NCBI RefSeq assembly: GCF_037042905.1 | Contig: NC_087259.1 | Span: 19,543,501-19,607,500 of the forward strand | Source: Lytechinus pictus | Taxonomy: Eukaryota; Echinodermata; Echinoidea; Temnopleuroida; Toxopneustidae | Length of the DNA stretch: 64,000 nucleotides | Direction of reading: 5' to 3' | In this document: positions 44,214 to 58,124 of the stretch, piece after piece | Numbering within the stretch: the first letter of the stretch is position 1 | Layout of the letters: each line of letters begins with the position of its first letter | Position numbers and translations under genes: made by a program | The notes under the pieces: generated by a model | What the model was told of the DNA's origin: nothing | What the model saw: only the letters and a program-made list of their open reading frames with translations | The model's database searches: none

Positions 44214-44461
44214 AAGGGGCAGCGAGAGAGGGAGGGGTGGAGGGCAAGAAGGAGAGAGGAGGAACAAAGGGAAAAAGGAAAGACAGACAGACAGACAGAC
44301 AGAAAGAAAGAACATGAAGAAAGAAAGGAAGAGATAAAGAAAGAAAGAAAGAACATGAAGAGAGAAAGAAAGACAGAAAGGAAGAGATAAAGAAAGAAAG
44401 AAAGACAGACAGACAGACAGACTGACAGAAAGACAGACAGACAAAAAGAAAGAAAGAACAT

Positions 44462-44513
<52 letters not shown>

Positions 44514-44517
44514 GGGG
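44214..44517 (+). repeat. Polypurine (GAAA)n / (GACA)n tract of about 300 bases
   Basis: Alternating blocks of GAAA, GACA and GAACATGAA with a final pure (GAAA)n run at 44465-44512. Minus-strand (FLS)n frames are artefacts. Confidence 0.93.
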
Positions 44518-44519
44518 AA

Positions 44520-47500
44520 AAGAGCTGACATAGCTGTGTATTAAACGCCATAATACCCAAAATTACTCTCCTTCCCCCTTATATACCCTGCATGACATCG
44601 TGCCTGACATCATTAACTCATACAATTACTTCGTCACGTCACTGAACCCGCCAGTACGTAGAGACAATCCCTTTAACTGTTTAAATTCGATTTTAAAATA
44701 CGACGATGCATCGAGTATCGCACGAGATTTCAAATAATCCTGTCATCGATCGAGTTCTATTTCTCACAATCTGTCGTCGACTAAACGTGATTATGATAGT
44801 TGTGGCAGGAACAGAGTTAAAAACAGGAGATGTCATGTTTGAACCACACCAAATCAGTTTGTCGAATTCAAATTGAGTTGTGGAACAAACAATATACGAA
44901 AAACAAAACTCTTTGTAAAAAAAAAAGACCAGTGTTAAACGATCAACGATAAACTTTTAATCATTACAAGCAAAAGTGAAACGGTTGGTTTATTTTCAGT
45001 TGCGAAATATTGAATTTGTTGAAGGAGAAGAGAAATGAAGAAGAAAAATCCAGATATAACTGTAAAAAGACAACATTGCTATAAAAGCCACAGAGATTGT
45101 ATGATTACTGACACTTTATCGCTGAGACAGGAATGAAAAATACTTATCACCATTATTGAACGATTCTACATAGAAACACGCATATATACGCGTAGATACA
45201 TTCACATCATATTCAATATGTTTATTCATCAATAATGACGTTGCGTATAGTAAAATGTAACTTTTAAAACTGTGCATGCGTTTAGAGATGATGGTATTGT
45301 AAAAGGAGGGGGCGCGACCACACGGCGGTGATGTAAATAATATAACCCCTCTAATCAACCTAAATCAACATTTCAGCAAAGCATTGTCATAGCATCGGTT
45401 ATCGACCCTATGTAAATGGCTTAAAAACCGATTATGCAATTAACAGTTGTACTATTAGCAAAATCGTGATAGTTTCGATAAGAATAGGGAATCGGGTCGA
45501 AGTACAAACCCCAACCCTCTAGGGGACAAGATGAATCCCTACCACAAGAAGAGCACTGTGCAGGCATCTTTCGGATCCGAGGTCTTAAGTATAAAGCTTA
45601 TTAAAACGCGTTGGGTATCTGGAGAAAGGAACACCCACGATATTAGACGTTGTATTTCTTGTGATGCTTTTCAACGCATAAATTGCGAACCCCTCACAAG
45701 GTGTAGGGGCCATTTAATGGGCGTGAAAATTATTTTGAAGTTTTGACACCTTTCTTATGAAGATGTCTTGGGGACTATAATACTATTATTTACCTGTTTC
45801 CTAGAACGCCTACTGTACAATCGTAATAGCGCAACAGTACACTCTCAACATATCCGTATAGTGTTTCAGTGTGATGATGCTGATGATGATTGACCTCCGT
45901 AACGGTTTTTTTGTACCCGCCCCCTAGATTTGTGACAGATTTCATCAAAGAATGACAGTCATTCCACTACGAATTCCTGTAAGAGTGCTTTTATTGTAGA
46001 CGCATTAAACTAATCAGGGAGATAACCACAAACTAACTACTATGGCTTGAAAGAAGAGTCGAATATGGCTTAAATTGGTGTTGTGGATGTCATGAACTGT
46101 TCATTTAGAAAGGTCTATTCAAAATATGAGACCACTTGAAAACTGTTATAATGTATTAATAGCCCCATACAATAAACCGTTTAGAAGAACCCACTTAGGG
46201 TTTTTTTTCTCAGTACTCGGGATTTTTTTCTTCTTCTGATAACATGAATAATACGGATTTAATCAATTCGCTATTTGAAGCTCTTATGCATGACTTAATA
46301 TTTTGACCACAATGAGCATGAGTCCTTATTCATATGAAATCATGTATTAATGAAAGACTGGACTCGAAAGAAACTCAGGAGGTGGGGGAGGGCACTATAC
46401 AAAAAAACATATATTAAACTAAAACTTTACCTAATTCGGAACTCGCATCCTTTGCTTGGGTTAAATATCGTTAGGTACCGTATAGATTTATGCAATGTTG
46501 TATGAATGTTTATCAATGAAACAAGCTTTTACCTAACGTTTTACCCAAATAAAAATCACGTTTTCATTTTTTTCAACAATTTCTTCAACACTTTTTTTTT
46601 TAGATAAGGGAGTGTAAAGGTAAAAAAGAGGGATAATGAGCCAATACTCTTGATTCCAAATAATAAAAAAAAAACATATATTGTAAGAGCCATGTTTGCG
46701 CATCTCATCTTCTGAGTTTGTCTCTGAGTCTTATCAGAAAACACTGGCGCCACTCCTTCATCATATTCACCCAAACTTTGGACTGAGTAGTTTCGTAAAG
46801 TCACCATTTATGTTTTGCTCAATACGAGCATCCAACGACATTTCACGGAGGATATCGTTTGTCCACCACTGACACTTACATTGCTTGTATATACGTTGTA
46901 TGTCATGTAGGCCTATATGGAAGTATAATACTAAAAAAAAAACACCTTTATCAAATTTATGACATAGGCTTGTAGGTTATATATCAAAAGATAATTTCAG
47001 TTTCCACGATTCTAAGCAAGTGATTATTCGGAGAAATAGAATGAAATCTTGATTTCACCCGACCTTGAGGCTTGATGCATAAAAAATATTGCTGTATGAA
47101 TTAGCACCTAACTGGAAAAACAAAAATCAAAATATTGATTTGAAATTTTGAACTGTGATTCCTTATGATTGTTAAAAGTAAAACGATGAACTACGACATC
47201 AATCATGTCAATAGGCCTATTAAAAATCCTCTCTGGTATGTTTAGCTGTTTAGCATGATTATCTTGTACATTGTGTTTGATTATTGACTAATTACGCAAA
47301 CGGTTGTTGTTATCATTCCTTTTGGATTTACAGAGTCCTAATAACTAATAAACATTGGCGATAGAACCGTTTAGCTTGAATTGACTCCTTTGATTACCCC
47401 CTTACATTCTCCCGAAAAAAAACTATTAATGTTTGAAAAACTGAAATCACAATTTGCACTTTTGGTTAGATGATAATAATGTTACCATGCAAAGATGAGA

Positions 47501-48900
47501 TACTTTTTGTCGGGTAACGGTTATGAAGGCCAGGAACGATTTTAGAAGGACATTGTAAGCATCTCAACCAAAGTAAAGGTGGAAACGTTAATGTGCTTTA
47601 TGGGCCCTAAAATTGTCATAAAACGATATTTTGCATCAAATTAGCAAATCGAGGATATCCGATTGATTTATGTATGTACCTTGAAGAATGGCACGTTGTT
47701 GTGATCAGTATATAATATTTCTCTTTAAAGATATTTGACGGGTATTCGTATTCATTTATAATTCCTCATCTTTTGAAAAATGACGGACGGGCCTTCCGAA
47801 ATACACTGGCTGCTATGCTTCAAGCATATATTTGCTTAATATAGTTTGCCTCTGCATTTTACTCATTAATCTTTTTCTATATTGTATTAATGTCTTTCTC
47901 CAGTCACTATATATAAGATTGTCACTTGGTTATGTACTTTATGCTATATTATGATTATGTCTCACGCATTGTAAATTTGTTTTGTATATTATTCCAATAA
48001 ATGCAGAAAATCCTGCAAAAAAAAGTCCCGGATACGTCATATTTCTAAATAGTTGCGTAGCTGTATAAGCAGCCCCCCAAAAAACAATATAATAATAAAA
48101 CAGAATCAAAAAATGATAAAATGAATAAAAATGATATAAGAGAAAAATAGGAATGAATCGGAAAGGTACAGGACGAAAGGAAAAATATATTTTTTAATAA
48201 AAAATCATTTAAAAAATCCACTGGAAAATGGAAAGGGGAGGGGGAGGAGATCACAAGACATGAAACGTCATAACAAATGCAAGGAACAAATGAAATTATT
48301 TTAGCCTAATAGTTTATATACAGAATTGATATTGGCGATGTCGATTCTACCCCACCCACGTCCATTTAGAGGACCATTAAATCAATCATTGAAATAATCT
48401 TGTGCGTTTCTAGCTGCCTTTTAATTCGAATCAACAGATTAATGGGCAATCAATTCATGTTGTGAAAGAAAGACATATTCAGCATCGGTGAGCCTGGGGG
48501 GAACCATGAACAGTCTCTTTATTTTGGCATTTGAAATGAAAAAAAAACTTTTAAGAGATTTATCTTTTATCGTAAGTGGGGGACGACAAACATGATTAAA
48601 TCAGGCAAATTTGGCATTCTCTAAAGCATTCATCAATTCGAAATAGAAACTGTCTGTCGCGTGGTGCAACCCTTTCGCATAAATTTTGACAGTTAGTATC
48701 AAATGGCAACCCTCGAAATATTTATCGTTTCTGAAAGGTTTTTTGAACATCTATGACCCATACTCGTACATCTGTTAAGATTATAATACGAGCCTTTATA
48801 TCTGTGTTCGAAAATTCACGATTTCTTTTATCAAACCTGGCGTGGAATGTCAGAACGGGATGATAGAAAATCCTTAAGTGGTTTTAATATTTCGCCATTT
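44520..48900. other. Long AT-rich stretch without recognisable genes
   Basis: Only short features are seen: a TTACCTAA / TTACCTAACG inverted motif near 46430-46545, and a possible LINE 3' end at about 47870-48015 (TTCCAATAAATGCAGAAAAT then a short A run). The frame at 45531-45746 resembles nothing known. Confidence 0.45.
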
Positions 48901-48905
48901 TGAGA

Positions 48906-49506
48906 TTAAAGGTCAAGTCCACCCTAGAAAAATGTTGATCGGAATAAATAGAGAAAAATCAAACAAGCAAAACACTGAAAATTTCATCAAAATCGGATGT
49001 AAAATAAGAAAGTTATGATATTTTAAAGTTATGCTTATTTTTCACAGAACAGTGATATGCACAACTCAAATGAGACAGTCGATGATGTCCCTCACTCACT
49101 ATTTCTTTTGTTTTTTATTGTTTTAATTATACAATATATCATTTTTTTTAGATTTGACAATAAGGACCAACTTGACTGAATCATATAGTATAAGACAATG
49201 CTCATCCCACACGTTAAGGGAGCAATTAATCGTTGTTTCACTTGACAAGGAGGAAAAAAATAGAATATTCCCTATATCATATAATAAAATATAAAAGAAA
49301 TAGTGAGTGGATGACGTCATCAGTCTCCTCATTTGCATACCCAACAGGATGTGCAAATAACTGTTTTGTGAAATTAAGCAAAACTTTAAAATGTCATAAC
49401 TTTCTTATTTTACATCCGATTTTGATGAAATTTTCAGTGTTATGCTTATTGGATTTTTCTCTTTTTATTCAAATCAACTTTTTGTTGGGGTGGACTTGTC
49501 CTTTAA
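48906..49506. mobile_element. TTAA foldback element (AGGTCAAGTCCACC type)
   Basis: TTAA/AGGTCAAGTCCACCCTAGA and GTTGGGGTGGACTTGTCCT/TTAA bound 601 bases. It is nearly colinear with 40431-41041 and has TGACGTCA at 49312 in the right arm. Confidence 0.9.
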
Positions 49507-51470
49507 AAGTAATGGCGAAGTAATCCCAAGTATGCCAGAGGCAGGGTCATGGCTATATTTATTGGGAGGGGCGGGGGATGAGCTTGTTTTATTTGTAATC
49601 GATTAGGCCTGTTTACAAGAAGTATATGTATCCAACACAACATTAATTATATGCAATTTTTACCACACTTTTGTATGCATAAAATTGTTATTGATATTAA
49701 AATCAACTCGTTGACAGGAATGACTGATACATAGATACCATTTAATAAAATTTGCTTACACTTTCGACTGCGAATATATTACCCCCAAATTACACCAAAA
49801 AACTTGAATAGTAATCACGAAGAGCTAACTGGAAAGTTAAAATAACATTGATGCCATTTTATCACGCATGGTAATTATCCAGTGTCCTGTGCACATTGTG
49901 TAAATTCGAGAGGCAACATGCGTACACAAGAAAATCGACAGCAAATAACATTTTCCCATTCCGAAATGCATATATTATTTTTCCCACGTTTAACAAACCA
50001 GTCGAAATTCAGTAGGCCGCGTCCACTTGCTGCTTGGCTAACGAGCCATCACTCACCAAACCTGTACGCGGCCAATTTCCTTCTAATTACCTGCCAAATT
50101 TACTGCAACCCACTGTTTCTTTGTCCCTTGCTTCTGTTTAAGAAAAAGAAACATTTCCCCATATTTCTCGCTATAGATCTCACCCATTGATTTGCCTTTT
50201 CTCGGTTTTGCTTTGTCGAACTAATGTGTTGACTTCCCATTTAACCGTGACACCTATACCGCGTTATGCTCAATTGAACCTGCAGAGAGAGAGAGAGAGA
50301 GTAAGTAACATAGGAAATAAAAGTAGGTTTATAAGTATTTGATTCTGCCTACACCGTGGAAGTCCTACAACCGGTAGTACCAAAACTGCGTGAAAACTTC
50401 CTTGAAATTCTTTTTCTGTTAGTCACCTCACCGCCACCATGGTCATATACGAACACTCAGGAGTAAGTTTTGAATAATTTCTCTTGTCGGAGAAAGATGC
50501 AGATTCAAACATGATCATCGCTGTTTAGTTTAATTTGTAAAGCATTTGTCATCAAGGACGTAAAGCCATAGGTCCCCTGGTCAAGGCCATGACCGTGGAG
50601 GATTATTGTAACAGGGGGGTATTGAGAATTGTCAGAGCGCCCCCAGTGTAACAATAGTTGATTCTACATGGCCAGGTCCCTCCCTGGTCGCTTTACCAAT
50701 ACTGGCAGTATTTCATTCCAAATCAAAACTTTTTTCGGTTAGGCAAATTTGACGTGACCTACCGGGTATCCGACTATGATATGAATCGGGGAATATCCGA
50801 GTTGTGGAATTTTGAAGAAAAGGAAACACTTGAGAGGAGAGTTTTTAAAAGGGATTTAAGGGAAGCAAAGGTAGGGAGTAGACCTGCCAACTGTACATGA
50901 CCTAAGATAAATTGTTGGAAAGTCAGCATGCCTTTGTCAAATACAAATATTTGTATTTTTCAATGGCAATCTGGTTAAGAATCGTAGATTATTTTGTGAA
51001 ATTTGACCCGGAAACCGCCGCTGCCATAATTACGCAACTGATAAAAAACGATTGCGCGACACTACGCGCATTGGTCATCGATAAACGGTTGAAGCAAACT
51101 GCTCTAAAACGATGCAAGTCGCAAACCAAAAAAATATCTGGGAGCCTTCACTGTATCAACTCTGGTTCTCCTTATAAAATCAGGGATATATCCCTGATAA
51201 AATCATCTTCCAAACAAAACAGAAACGGAGAAAGAAACCACAATTCCATTCTCCTTCCATCATCGCGCGGTCGTGGAGCAATAAATTTTCTAAACGCTCT
51301 CAGGAGTGTAAATCTAATGACGTGCATGTGGACAACCTTGGTGACCAACAACACACCGCCGTGACAGCTGGCTGACTCTCAAAAATATGCAACAAATTTC
51401 AAATTCATTCGTATTCATATTTCAATTCTGCTAACCCCAAGGATGTGCGAAGGTAGCCAATAGAAACTAG
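49507..51470. other. No gene recognised; 150-codon frame at 50912-51364 (+)
   Basis: The frame includes KFDPETAAAIITQLIK and a basic stretch LKQTALKRCKSQTKK, but I recognise no family and see no flanking splice sites. (GA)n lies at 50285-50302. Confidence 0.35.
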
Positions 51471-51477
51471 TGTAGGA

Positions 51478-51497
51478 GGGGGGGGGGGGGGGGGGGT
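51478..51497 (+). repeat. Run of about 20 G
   Basis: One of the two longest G homopolymers in the window; the G-tract could fold as a quadruplex. Confidence 0.85.
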
Positions 51498-51699
51498 TTG
51501 GATGTTTTGGGAACCGTACCACGCTACCTACAGCGAAAGTCGTCAGGGATGATTTGGGAGTTACACGATGAATATATTTAATCGTGGATAATCCTCAACG
51601 GGTTCTGAAGAATGAATATTGCTTAATCATAAACCATCCTATTTATCGTGTAACAGAAAATACCACTTAATGATTTTCATTTATGTAAGATATGTTTGA

Positions 51700-51832
51700 G
51701 GATTTATATACAAAACTGTTGTTCATTATCTTGATGTCAAGTTTCAGATATGTATTTTCTTGTCCAGAATTTTGTTATGAAAAATGTTGCAAAAACCAAT
51801 AAATTAAATGAAATGAAATGAAAAAATAAACG
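51700..51832 (+). mobile_element. Probable LINE 3' end with (AAATG)n tail
   Basis: AT-rich 3' UTR-like sequence ends in ACCAATAAATTAAATGAAAT then GAAATGAAAA, a short tandem tail. No ORF is kept. Confidence 0.45.
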
Positions 51833-54800
51833 CAAAATTGACTGAGAATCCGTGCACCAATAAGCGTAAATTCATCATGCTGGTTTATGTGACTGTCAAT
51901 GAAATTAATGTGAGATTTTATTCCAGTGAATCCGTTATAGCTTAATCATTGGTCAATCGAGAGAAGAAAAAAATCAAAACTTAGTACAGAAAAGAAATTC
52001 AGGAGAACTTTCGGCATTGACATAGAATAATACTCCAAAATTCATCTATATTGAATTTTGTTGTTGTTGCAGGAATGAATATCAAGAATTGAAGAAAGAT
52101 AATAAAATTTTGGTATAAGATGTAGACTTGCATCTCATGGAAAAACACATGCACAGCGGGTATTTGATGGAGATTAATTTGAATGTGAAAACAATCATAA
52201 CAAAACAGAAAGTATGTCAGGGGGTTAGTTTGGTCAAGGAAACCGGTCCAGGTTCGAGCCCTTGACTTTCCTCTAACGAACTCATCTGATTGATAAGGGG
52301 TTTCCATCCACACCTCCACAGATTGTTAATCTTTTCCTTGAAATTCAGTTATTACCCGAACCTCGCCCACTCGATCTTTGGGCATCTCAGAAATCCTTGT
52401 GCTTCCTCCAGTCCGTCCTCCCGTGTTCCATAATTCCGTCATCATATTTTGGTCGTCCAAATCGAATTGCTACTGTTCAACCTTGAGCCTTCAGAGCTGT
52501 TTTACTAGCATTTAATTACTATCTGATTGGAAGGAGTGGGGGTGGGGTCTAGGGGCGGTGTCAGGGTATATTGATATGGGGCAGCTTATTGGGATATGCA
52601 TCCACCCCCCCCCCAACAAACTAGATGTATCGTATATGGCACAAGATCCAACAATCGAGTGTCAATAATCTTCCATCTTCTTCTTTTTACCTTGACTTAT
52701 TTAAAAAAAATCTATTGGGGTCTGCCAGATCATCTGACCTATACCTCGGCAATCAGGATGTTTCAGAATTTTAGATTCGAGAATCTTCAGATGATCATGA
52801 TAGTTGATACGGTCAGCATCAAGTATTCTGGTGTCGTGGCGGTATCTGTCCGCTCGGCGGTGTCAATGTTCCACCAGGCGCTTCCCTACTGATGACCCCT
52901 TATGCATATCCATTAAGTGGGGCCAAATTTGACATGCTAGACCTAGCCCTAAAGGAACAACTGTAGGCATGTCTTCCTACCACGTAATAAGCAATATGTT
53001 TAATTTGTTTTGTTTAAGTTTTTTCTTCTTCACGTTGTTATACTAAGCCTATATGGTCACTAAATCACATTAAAAAAATTCAACTATAAGATTTATTATA
53101 TTCATCATCCTCACCGCCGCAATTCTTTAAATCCAAGTCCCACCCCTTACCCTCCCTCCAGCTCAAATATCAACCCTTACTATTTTCTGTATTCGCAGCT
53201 GAATTTTCTGTGATTACGCCACAACTATATAAAATTTAACCAAAAACATGTTCAATGGTTTTTAGGATATAGCTTCTGATGTCCTCATGATGCGTCATTT
53301 CTTTTTACAGCGAATATACCGACGACATAATTTTGACAAGTTCACATGAGCTTCTGGACCACAGGTTCTCGAAACATATATAAATGTGTATCTTATTTCT
53401 TATCCTCCAAATAAATCCGTTTTACGTATACTGTATAGTTTTTCGCATTTTATTTCTTTGTATGTTTTACCCCTAAAAGCAGAAGCCTTAAAACAATTGC
53501 GATTCCACACTTCGAGTTTGGAATTGGATCGGATGACCATCACCAACTTGTCCGTCGACCGCATTTTCTCTTTATTTTATAGAAACACACAGGTATATAT
53601 TTTTGATTTGGCAACAGAATCGAATCCACCCAGGGAACTGCAATGCCACGGGGCCTGATTATGGTTGTTTCTCGAAGATGAAAATGTATGTTATGACGTT
53701 TTGACTATTTTGACGACAGGACGAGAAGAAATCATATTTTTCTCCGAGAGAGAAAAGGGTAAAAACATAATTTCAATCCTACCCCCGGGAAATTAAGTCC
53801 AACAAGATGAAGTAATACCTGGGAGACGGAAAGAGAATTATTATGATGAAGTATAAGTGTAACACAATACTGCCACTCTCTCTCTGGTAGAAATATAATT
53901 CCCCATTTTTCTGATGGGAATATTTTAGTTATTACTAACATTAGAAGAGTTTTAGTATAAAGGCATAATGATTAGACAAACTACTTATGATCTTTCAAAT
54001 ATCGTCGAAGAAAATGGACTGATAGGTTAGAAACAGCACTGCGATATACAGTTGTCCTAAATGATTTGGCTTAATTTGCTTTTATAAGATTTAGCGGATA
54101 TTCATTGAATGAAGGAAAAAAAAAACAATAACATTTGTATTACTATGTGCATGATGAAAGGTGCAGGGCAGGTGAGGTGAGAGGGGGGGAGATGGGGAGA
54201 GGGTGGGGGCGGGGAGATGGGAGATGGGGGCTCGGGGGATAGGGGAGGAGAGGGACGAGGATTCGGTACAAATAATATTAAAACAAAAAATCAACTGGGA
54301 ACACTTCAGCTTTCATATATTGAAGATTTTCCTCTCCACACGAACCACGAAATAACGTATACCTGTTTATGGTCCTGGTCTACATCCAATGTCTAGGTCA
54401 TCCCTATAACACATTTCCGGCAGACGAAAAGCATAAATATACCAAATTTTCAATCGTATGACATAATTCGTACGACGTTCTGTCCAAACAGATTTACGAT
54501 GACATCCCGGAACATTAACTCATGACCTTTGACGTATGAGCCAGCTTGATCAGCATGATATTTTGTCTCTATTTTACTTTTCTCCAAAATCGCATAACCC
54601 AACCTGACATTCTATCGTATTATTTCATTTCAAATTCTTCTTTTTTTGTTTGTGTCCCTTGATAACCAACATGGAAGAAAAATTGTAGCATTCTTTGGAG
54701 TATTGGAAACATGTTTTCCAATTTGTGCTGCGATGTTTAATCCCCATATCACATTTCTGCAGATTCAATTTTTTTGTAATTCGTACAAATTGGGCCCCTT

Positions 54801-55845
54801 CTCCTTGAGTGAGGTAGTTGATGCAGGGGCGACGGCGGTGTATTTGACAGGGGGAGTCAGAAGAAGGGGGGTGTAGACGAACGAACGGGGTACACGAATG
54901 TAACGTCAATTTTTCGATTGAATTACAGAGTTGATATGAGTCAGATCTCTCTTTTTATAGTCTCCACGATCTTCTCCGATTTTCACAATTTGTAAATTCA
55001 TAGGGGGCGGTTGGCTGCCCCTCTGTCCTCCGTTTCTTGCCGCCCCATGAGTTGATGTATTGCTTTCCTCCGTCAACAAAAATAAGATTGACATTACCGT
55101 ACCAGTTCATGGAAAGGGTACAATTATTTTTTTACGAATTAGTGGGAATTTAAACGCAGTTGGGGTCTACTGCCCCCATCATGAATGAATTGGATGTTAA
55201 TGTGAAATATAGACATGATAGAGAATGCAAAAAAAAAAAGAACCCCCACAAACACAACAATAATCTTCAATCATGTTCATACTTGGCTATCGTTTTACTT
55301 TGAAACTGTTACAATTCGCTCATTGAATTTGTCAAGTCGAGATTGCATAGTTAGTCTTTGGCATGATGTTCGAAGTGAAGAATGTGATTGAAAATTTTAT
55401 AGTGCATGCTGACATTTGATACAATGCGAAGGAGAATGTGCAAGAAAACAAGATTATAGCTGTAAGAAAAGGAAGAAGGGTCAAAATTAACGTTTTCATT
55501 TGATCAAATTCATCTTTAGAAATGACTGGAAGAAGCCAAAAAGACGACATTATCTTATTGATTTGTAGATTGTTCTCTTAAGTGCATAACGCCCCCGATA
55601 ATTTCAAGTATAGGCCTCGAACAAAATGTTTACGTACTGTATATGCATTTTAGGGGGAAAATATAAATGTATTCAGGTCTCTCCCCTAGAACCCACGCCC
55701 AAACCCCTTCACTCACAAATCTGCAGACACTCTTAACAACGGTTGGGTAAGAAGTAACACAATTTTGATCAAAATTGAAGGGTAAAATGTATGTTAGGTA
55801 AAGGAATAACCTTGTTTTTATACACAATTCACGAAATATTTTGGT
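51833..55845. other. Mostly unremarkable AT-rich sequence
   Basis: It contains a GGTTCGAGCCC B-box-like motif at 52252, a C run at 52604, a G-rich purine tract at 54160-54260, and an exon-like frame at 53472-53593 (AG acceptor, CAG/GTATAT donor) with no recognised product. Confidence 0.4.
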
Positions 55846-55849
55846 AAAC

Positions 55850-56514
55850 TTTGATTGATTGATTGATCATTTATTCCATTCTCAGAAAAACATATTTACA
55901 CAATTATTACAAACAATGCATATGTATATACAAATATTAAAATCGAACAATAATGCATAAAGAATGTTCATCATTTACAAAGATTGATAATGGAAAAGGA
56001 GAACCTTTGGAAAAGCCTGATATTGCTTTGCAAACTAAAAGTTCTCACAAAAATATGTATAGTTCACATTAATATCTTAGAACATAGAATATACATCAGA
56101 AAGTTAAAGAGAGAGAGAAAAAAAATTACAACAAACGAGACCAGAAAAAAATACAAGAGATAAAAAAGACGAATATGGGTGGGTGAATTATCATTTATAC
56201 TGTGAATACAAATGAAATTTTAGCCATTTTTTAAATATTGACTTGGATTTTATTAAACGCATAGTTATTGGTATCTTGTTCCAAATTATTGGTAGGGTAT
56301 TTCTTACATATTTTTTTGATAGAGAGGTTTTTATTTTCCATAAATGAAATAAATTACGGAGTCTAGTTTCATGGCAATGAATATGACGATTAATTGAAAA
56401 CATGGATGATATATTATTTGGTGACAAGTCTTGAAAATACTGAAAGCCAAGTAATGCAATATGATAACTGAATAAATCAGAAATATTTAAAGTTTTTAAA
56501 CGGAAAAACAACTT
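55850..56514 (-). mobile_element. 5'-truncated LINE with C-terminal ORF tail and 3' UTR
   Basis: A 106-residue frame (56511-56191) ends in a pattern typical of non-LTR reverse-transcriptase ORF C-termini: INRHIHCHETRLRN, SLSKKYVRNTLPIIWNKIP and SIFKKWLKFHLYSQYK (compare the common NTR...W(N)xLP...FKxxLKxxLL layout). Downstream are an AT-rich 3' UTR, a stem (GAGAACCTTT at 55999 / AAAAGTTCTC to 56046) and the (AATC)n tail at 55851-55867. A short tandem tail instead of poly(A) suggests a CR1/L2-like clade (inference). Confidence 0.8.
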
Positions 56515-56553
56515 TAGACAGCATATGTGGTTATTTAGCTAACAATCATACCT

Positions 56554-56702
56554 GGGCCTCGTTGCATAAGAGTTATTATAAATATTGTAACTTTTCCCTC
56601 CAGTGGTAAATACCATGGTAACACTGATCAACAGCCAATCAAAATCAAGGATTCCGTGCAAATTACCATTGGATGGCAAAGTAACTTTTATGCAACGGGG
56701 TT
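56554..56702. mobile_element. MITE with GGGCCTCGTTGCATAAGAG ends
   Basis: GGGCCTCGTTGCATAAGAGT and GTAACTTTTATGCAACGGGG are inverted. Inner arms AATATTGTAACTTTTCC and CCAGTGGTAA / TTACCATTGG also pair. Confidence 0.78.
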
Positions 56703-57655
56703 CAGATCCATTTGAACCCAACATACCCAATGTTTTAATATTGTGTAAGGCTTTTAAAGCCAGTACTCCACTCAATAGTACCCACGTAGTTTGGACATGT
56801 TGTAGTATCTCTGGGATTCCTGTTTGGCCGTGAACTTGGAGACCTTCCAAAGTTGGGATGATCTGTTAGCATGGGAGTGTAGTAAGACGTGACGATTCTG
56901 GTACCCGTTAGACTACTTTACACTCCGAAAAAGTTTTCCTGTCATTACGTAGAATAAAACATGCTTGTTGTTGGGCAAAAGAACACATATGCAGTCTATA
57001 CTTGGTTCATGCATTGATATATAAAAGCGTTTGGTTATTCTTCAGAATGATAAATCCGTTATAAGAATTTGCACGCATTTTACCGTAATTATAATATTGT
57101 GCAAGCGTGCATGTTTCGTTCCTTTTCCCTTATTTCATCTCAATCGTTTATCAAGATTATGCATCGACACTAAATCGGTTCAGATGCTCTGAAAATGTAG
57201 CCTCCATTGAACATAAATTATTTTTAACTTGTTGCACACTAGATGGCAGTGTTATCGAATAATAATTAATTATGTTTAGTTAACTATTTTGCTGATTGAT
57301 TGGCTTATTTTCATTTATTTCTAAAAAGAACTACAAAATCAAGAAATATCCATCCATAACCAGATAACAAGGTATTCAAATCGGCATACGATTATGTCGT
57401 GATTGATACGAATCTTGTCAAACGAAAACTTCTTGATGCCCATGAAATCCATGCGCATGAAAATGTCGAGTCAGATGAAAAATGGAACATTATTAACCAA
57501 CATAAGAAATATATAGATAATATATGGTTTCCAAATGTTATACCTGTTTACATCACTAATTGGTACAATATACCTTCATCATTCCACAGGCAACCACTCA
57601 AGCAGATATACTATCTATTTCATGTTATTTGAAACGTGACATCATCATAGCATAT
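56703..57655. other. No gene recognised
   Basis: AT-rich, with one 77-codon frame at 57399-57632 of no recognised family. Confidence 0.4.
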
Positions 57656-57656
57656 G

Positions 57657-57948
57657 GAGCGTTGTGGCCCAGTGGATTAGTCTCCGGACCTTGAAACATA
57701 GGGTCGTGGGTTCGAATCCCAGTCATGGCGTAATTTCCTTCGGCTAGAAATGTATCCACATTGTGCTGCACTCAACCCAGGTGAGGTGAATGGGTACCTG
57801 ACAGGAATTTATTCCTTGAAATGCGTGTGCGCTGTAATCTAAGTAATTAAGGCTGCCAAGCTACAGCTGGGGTAATAATATCCAAGTCCTTTGGAAGCGC
57901 ATAGAGATATGCGCTATACAAAAACTGTTTATTATTATTATTATTATA
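57657..57948 (+). mobile_element. tRNA-derived SINE with A and B boxes and (ATT)n tail
   Basis: The tRNA-like head GCGTTGTGGCCCAGTGGATT has an A box (TGGCCCAGTGG, 57665-57675) and a B box GGGTTCGAATCCC (57708-57720). A body follows with GTGCTGCACTCAACCCAGGT and TGAATGGGTACCTGACAGG, and the 3' end GCGCTATACAAAAACTG precedes (TTA)n. Flanks show a likely target duplication (ATAGCATATGGAGC left, ATAGCATGGAGC right). Not a functional tRNA: the arms do not close into a cloverleaf. Confidence 0.88.
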
Positions 57949-58124
57949 GCATGGAGCTATCTGTGTTTTATAGCTCCATGATCATAGTGATAACTTTTAA
58001 CAGACGAGAAGCTTCACTGCTGTTCTGTTCTAATACAGTAATGGCTGCACCTTTCCACTTCAATTATTATTCATATATTTATGATAGTTTTAGTTTTGAT
58101 AGTACTATGAAGTTGCTAAAGCGA

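Noticed and set aside
44166-44560. Leu/Ser/Phe-rich possible membrane protein on the minus strand
   Set aside because: Polypurine (GAAA)n/(GACA)n tract read on the complementary strand. The same applies to 62875-63265.
52200-52265. Possible tRNA around GGTTCGAGCCC
   Set aside because: Only about 20 bases separate the A-box-like and B-box-like words and no cloverleaf can be drawn.
53472-53593. Exon-like segment bounded by AG and GTATAT
   Set aside because: No recognised similarity, no partner exon with compatible phase, and splice motifs of this quality occur often by chance.
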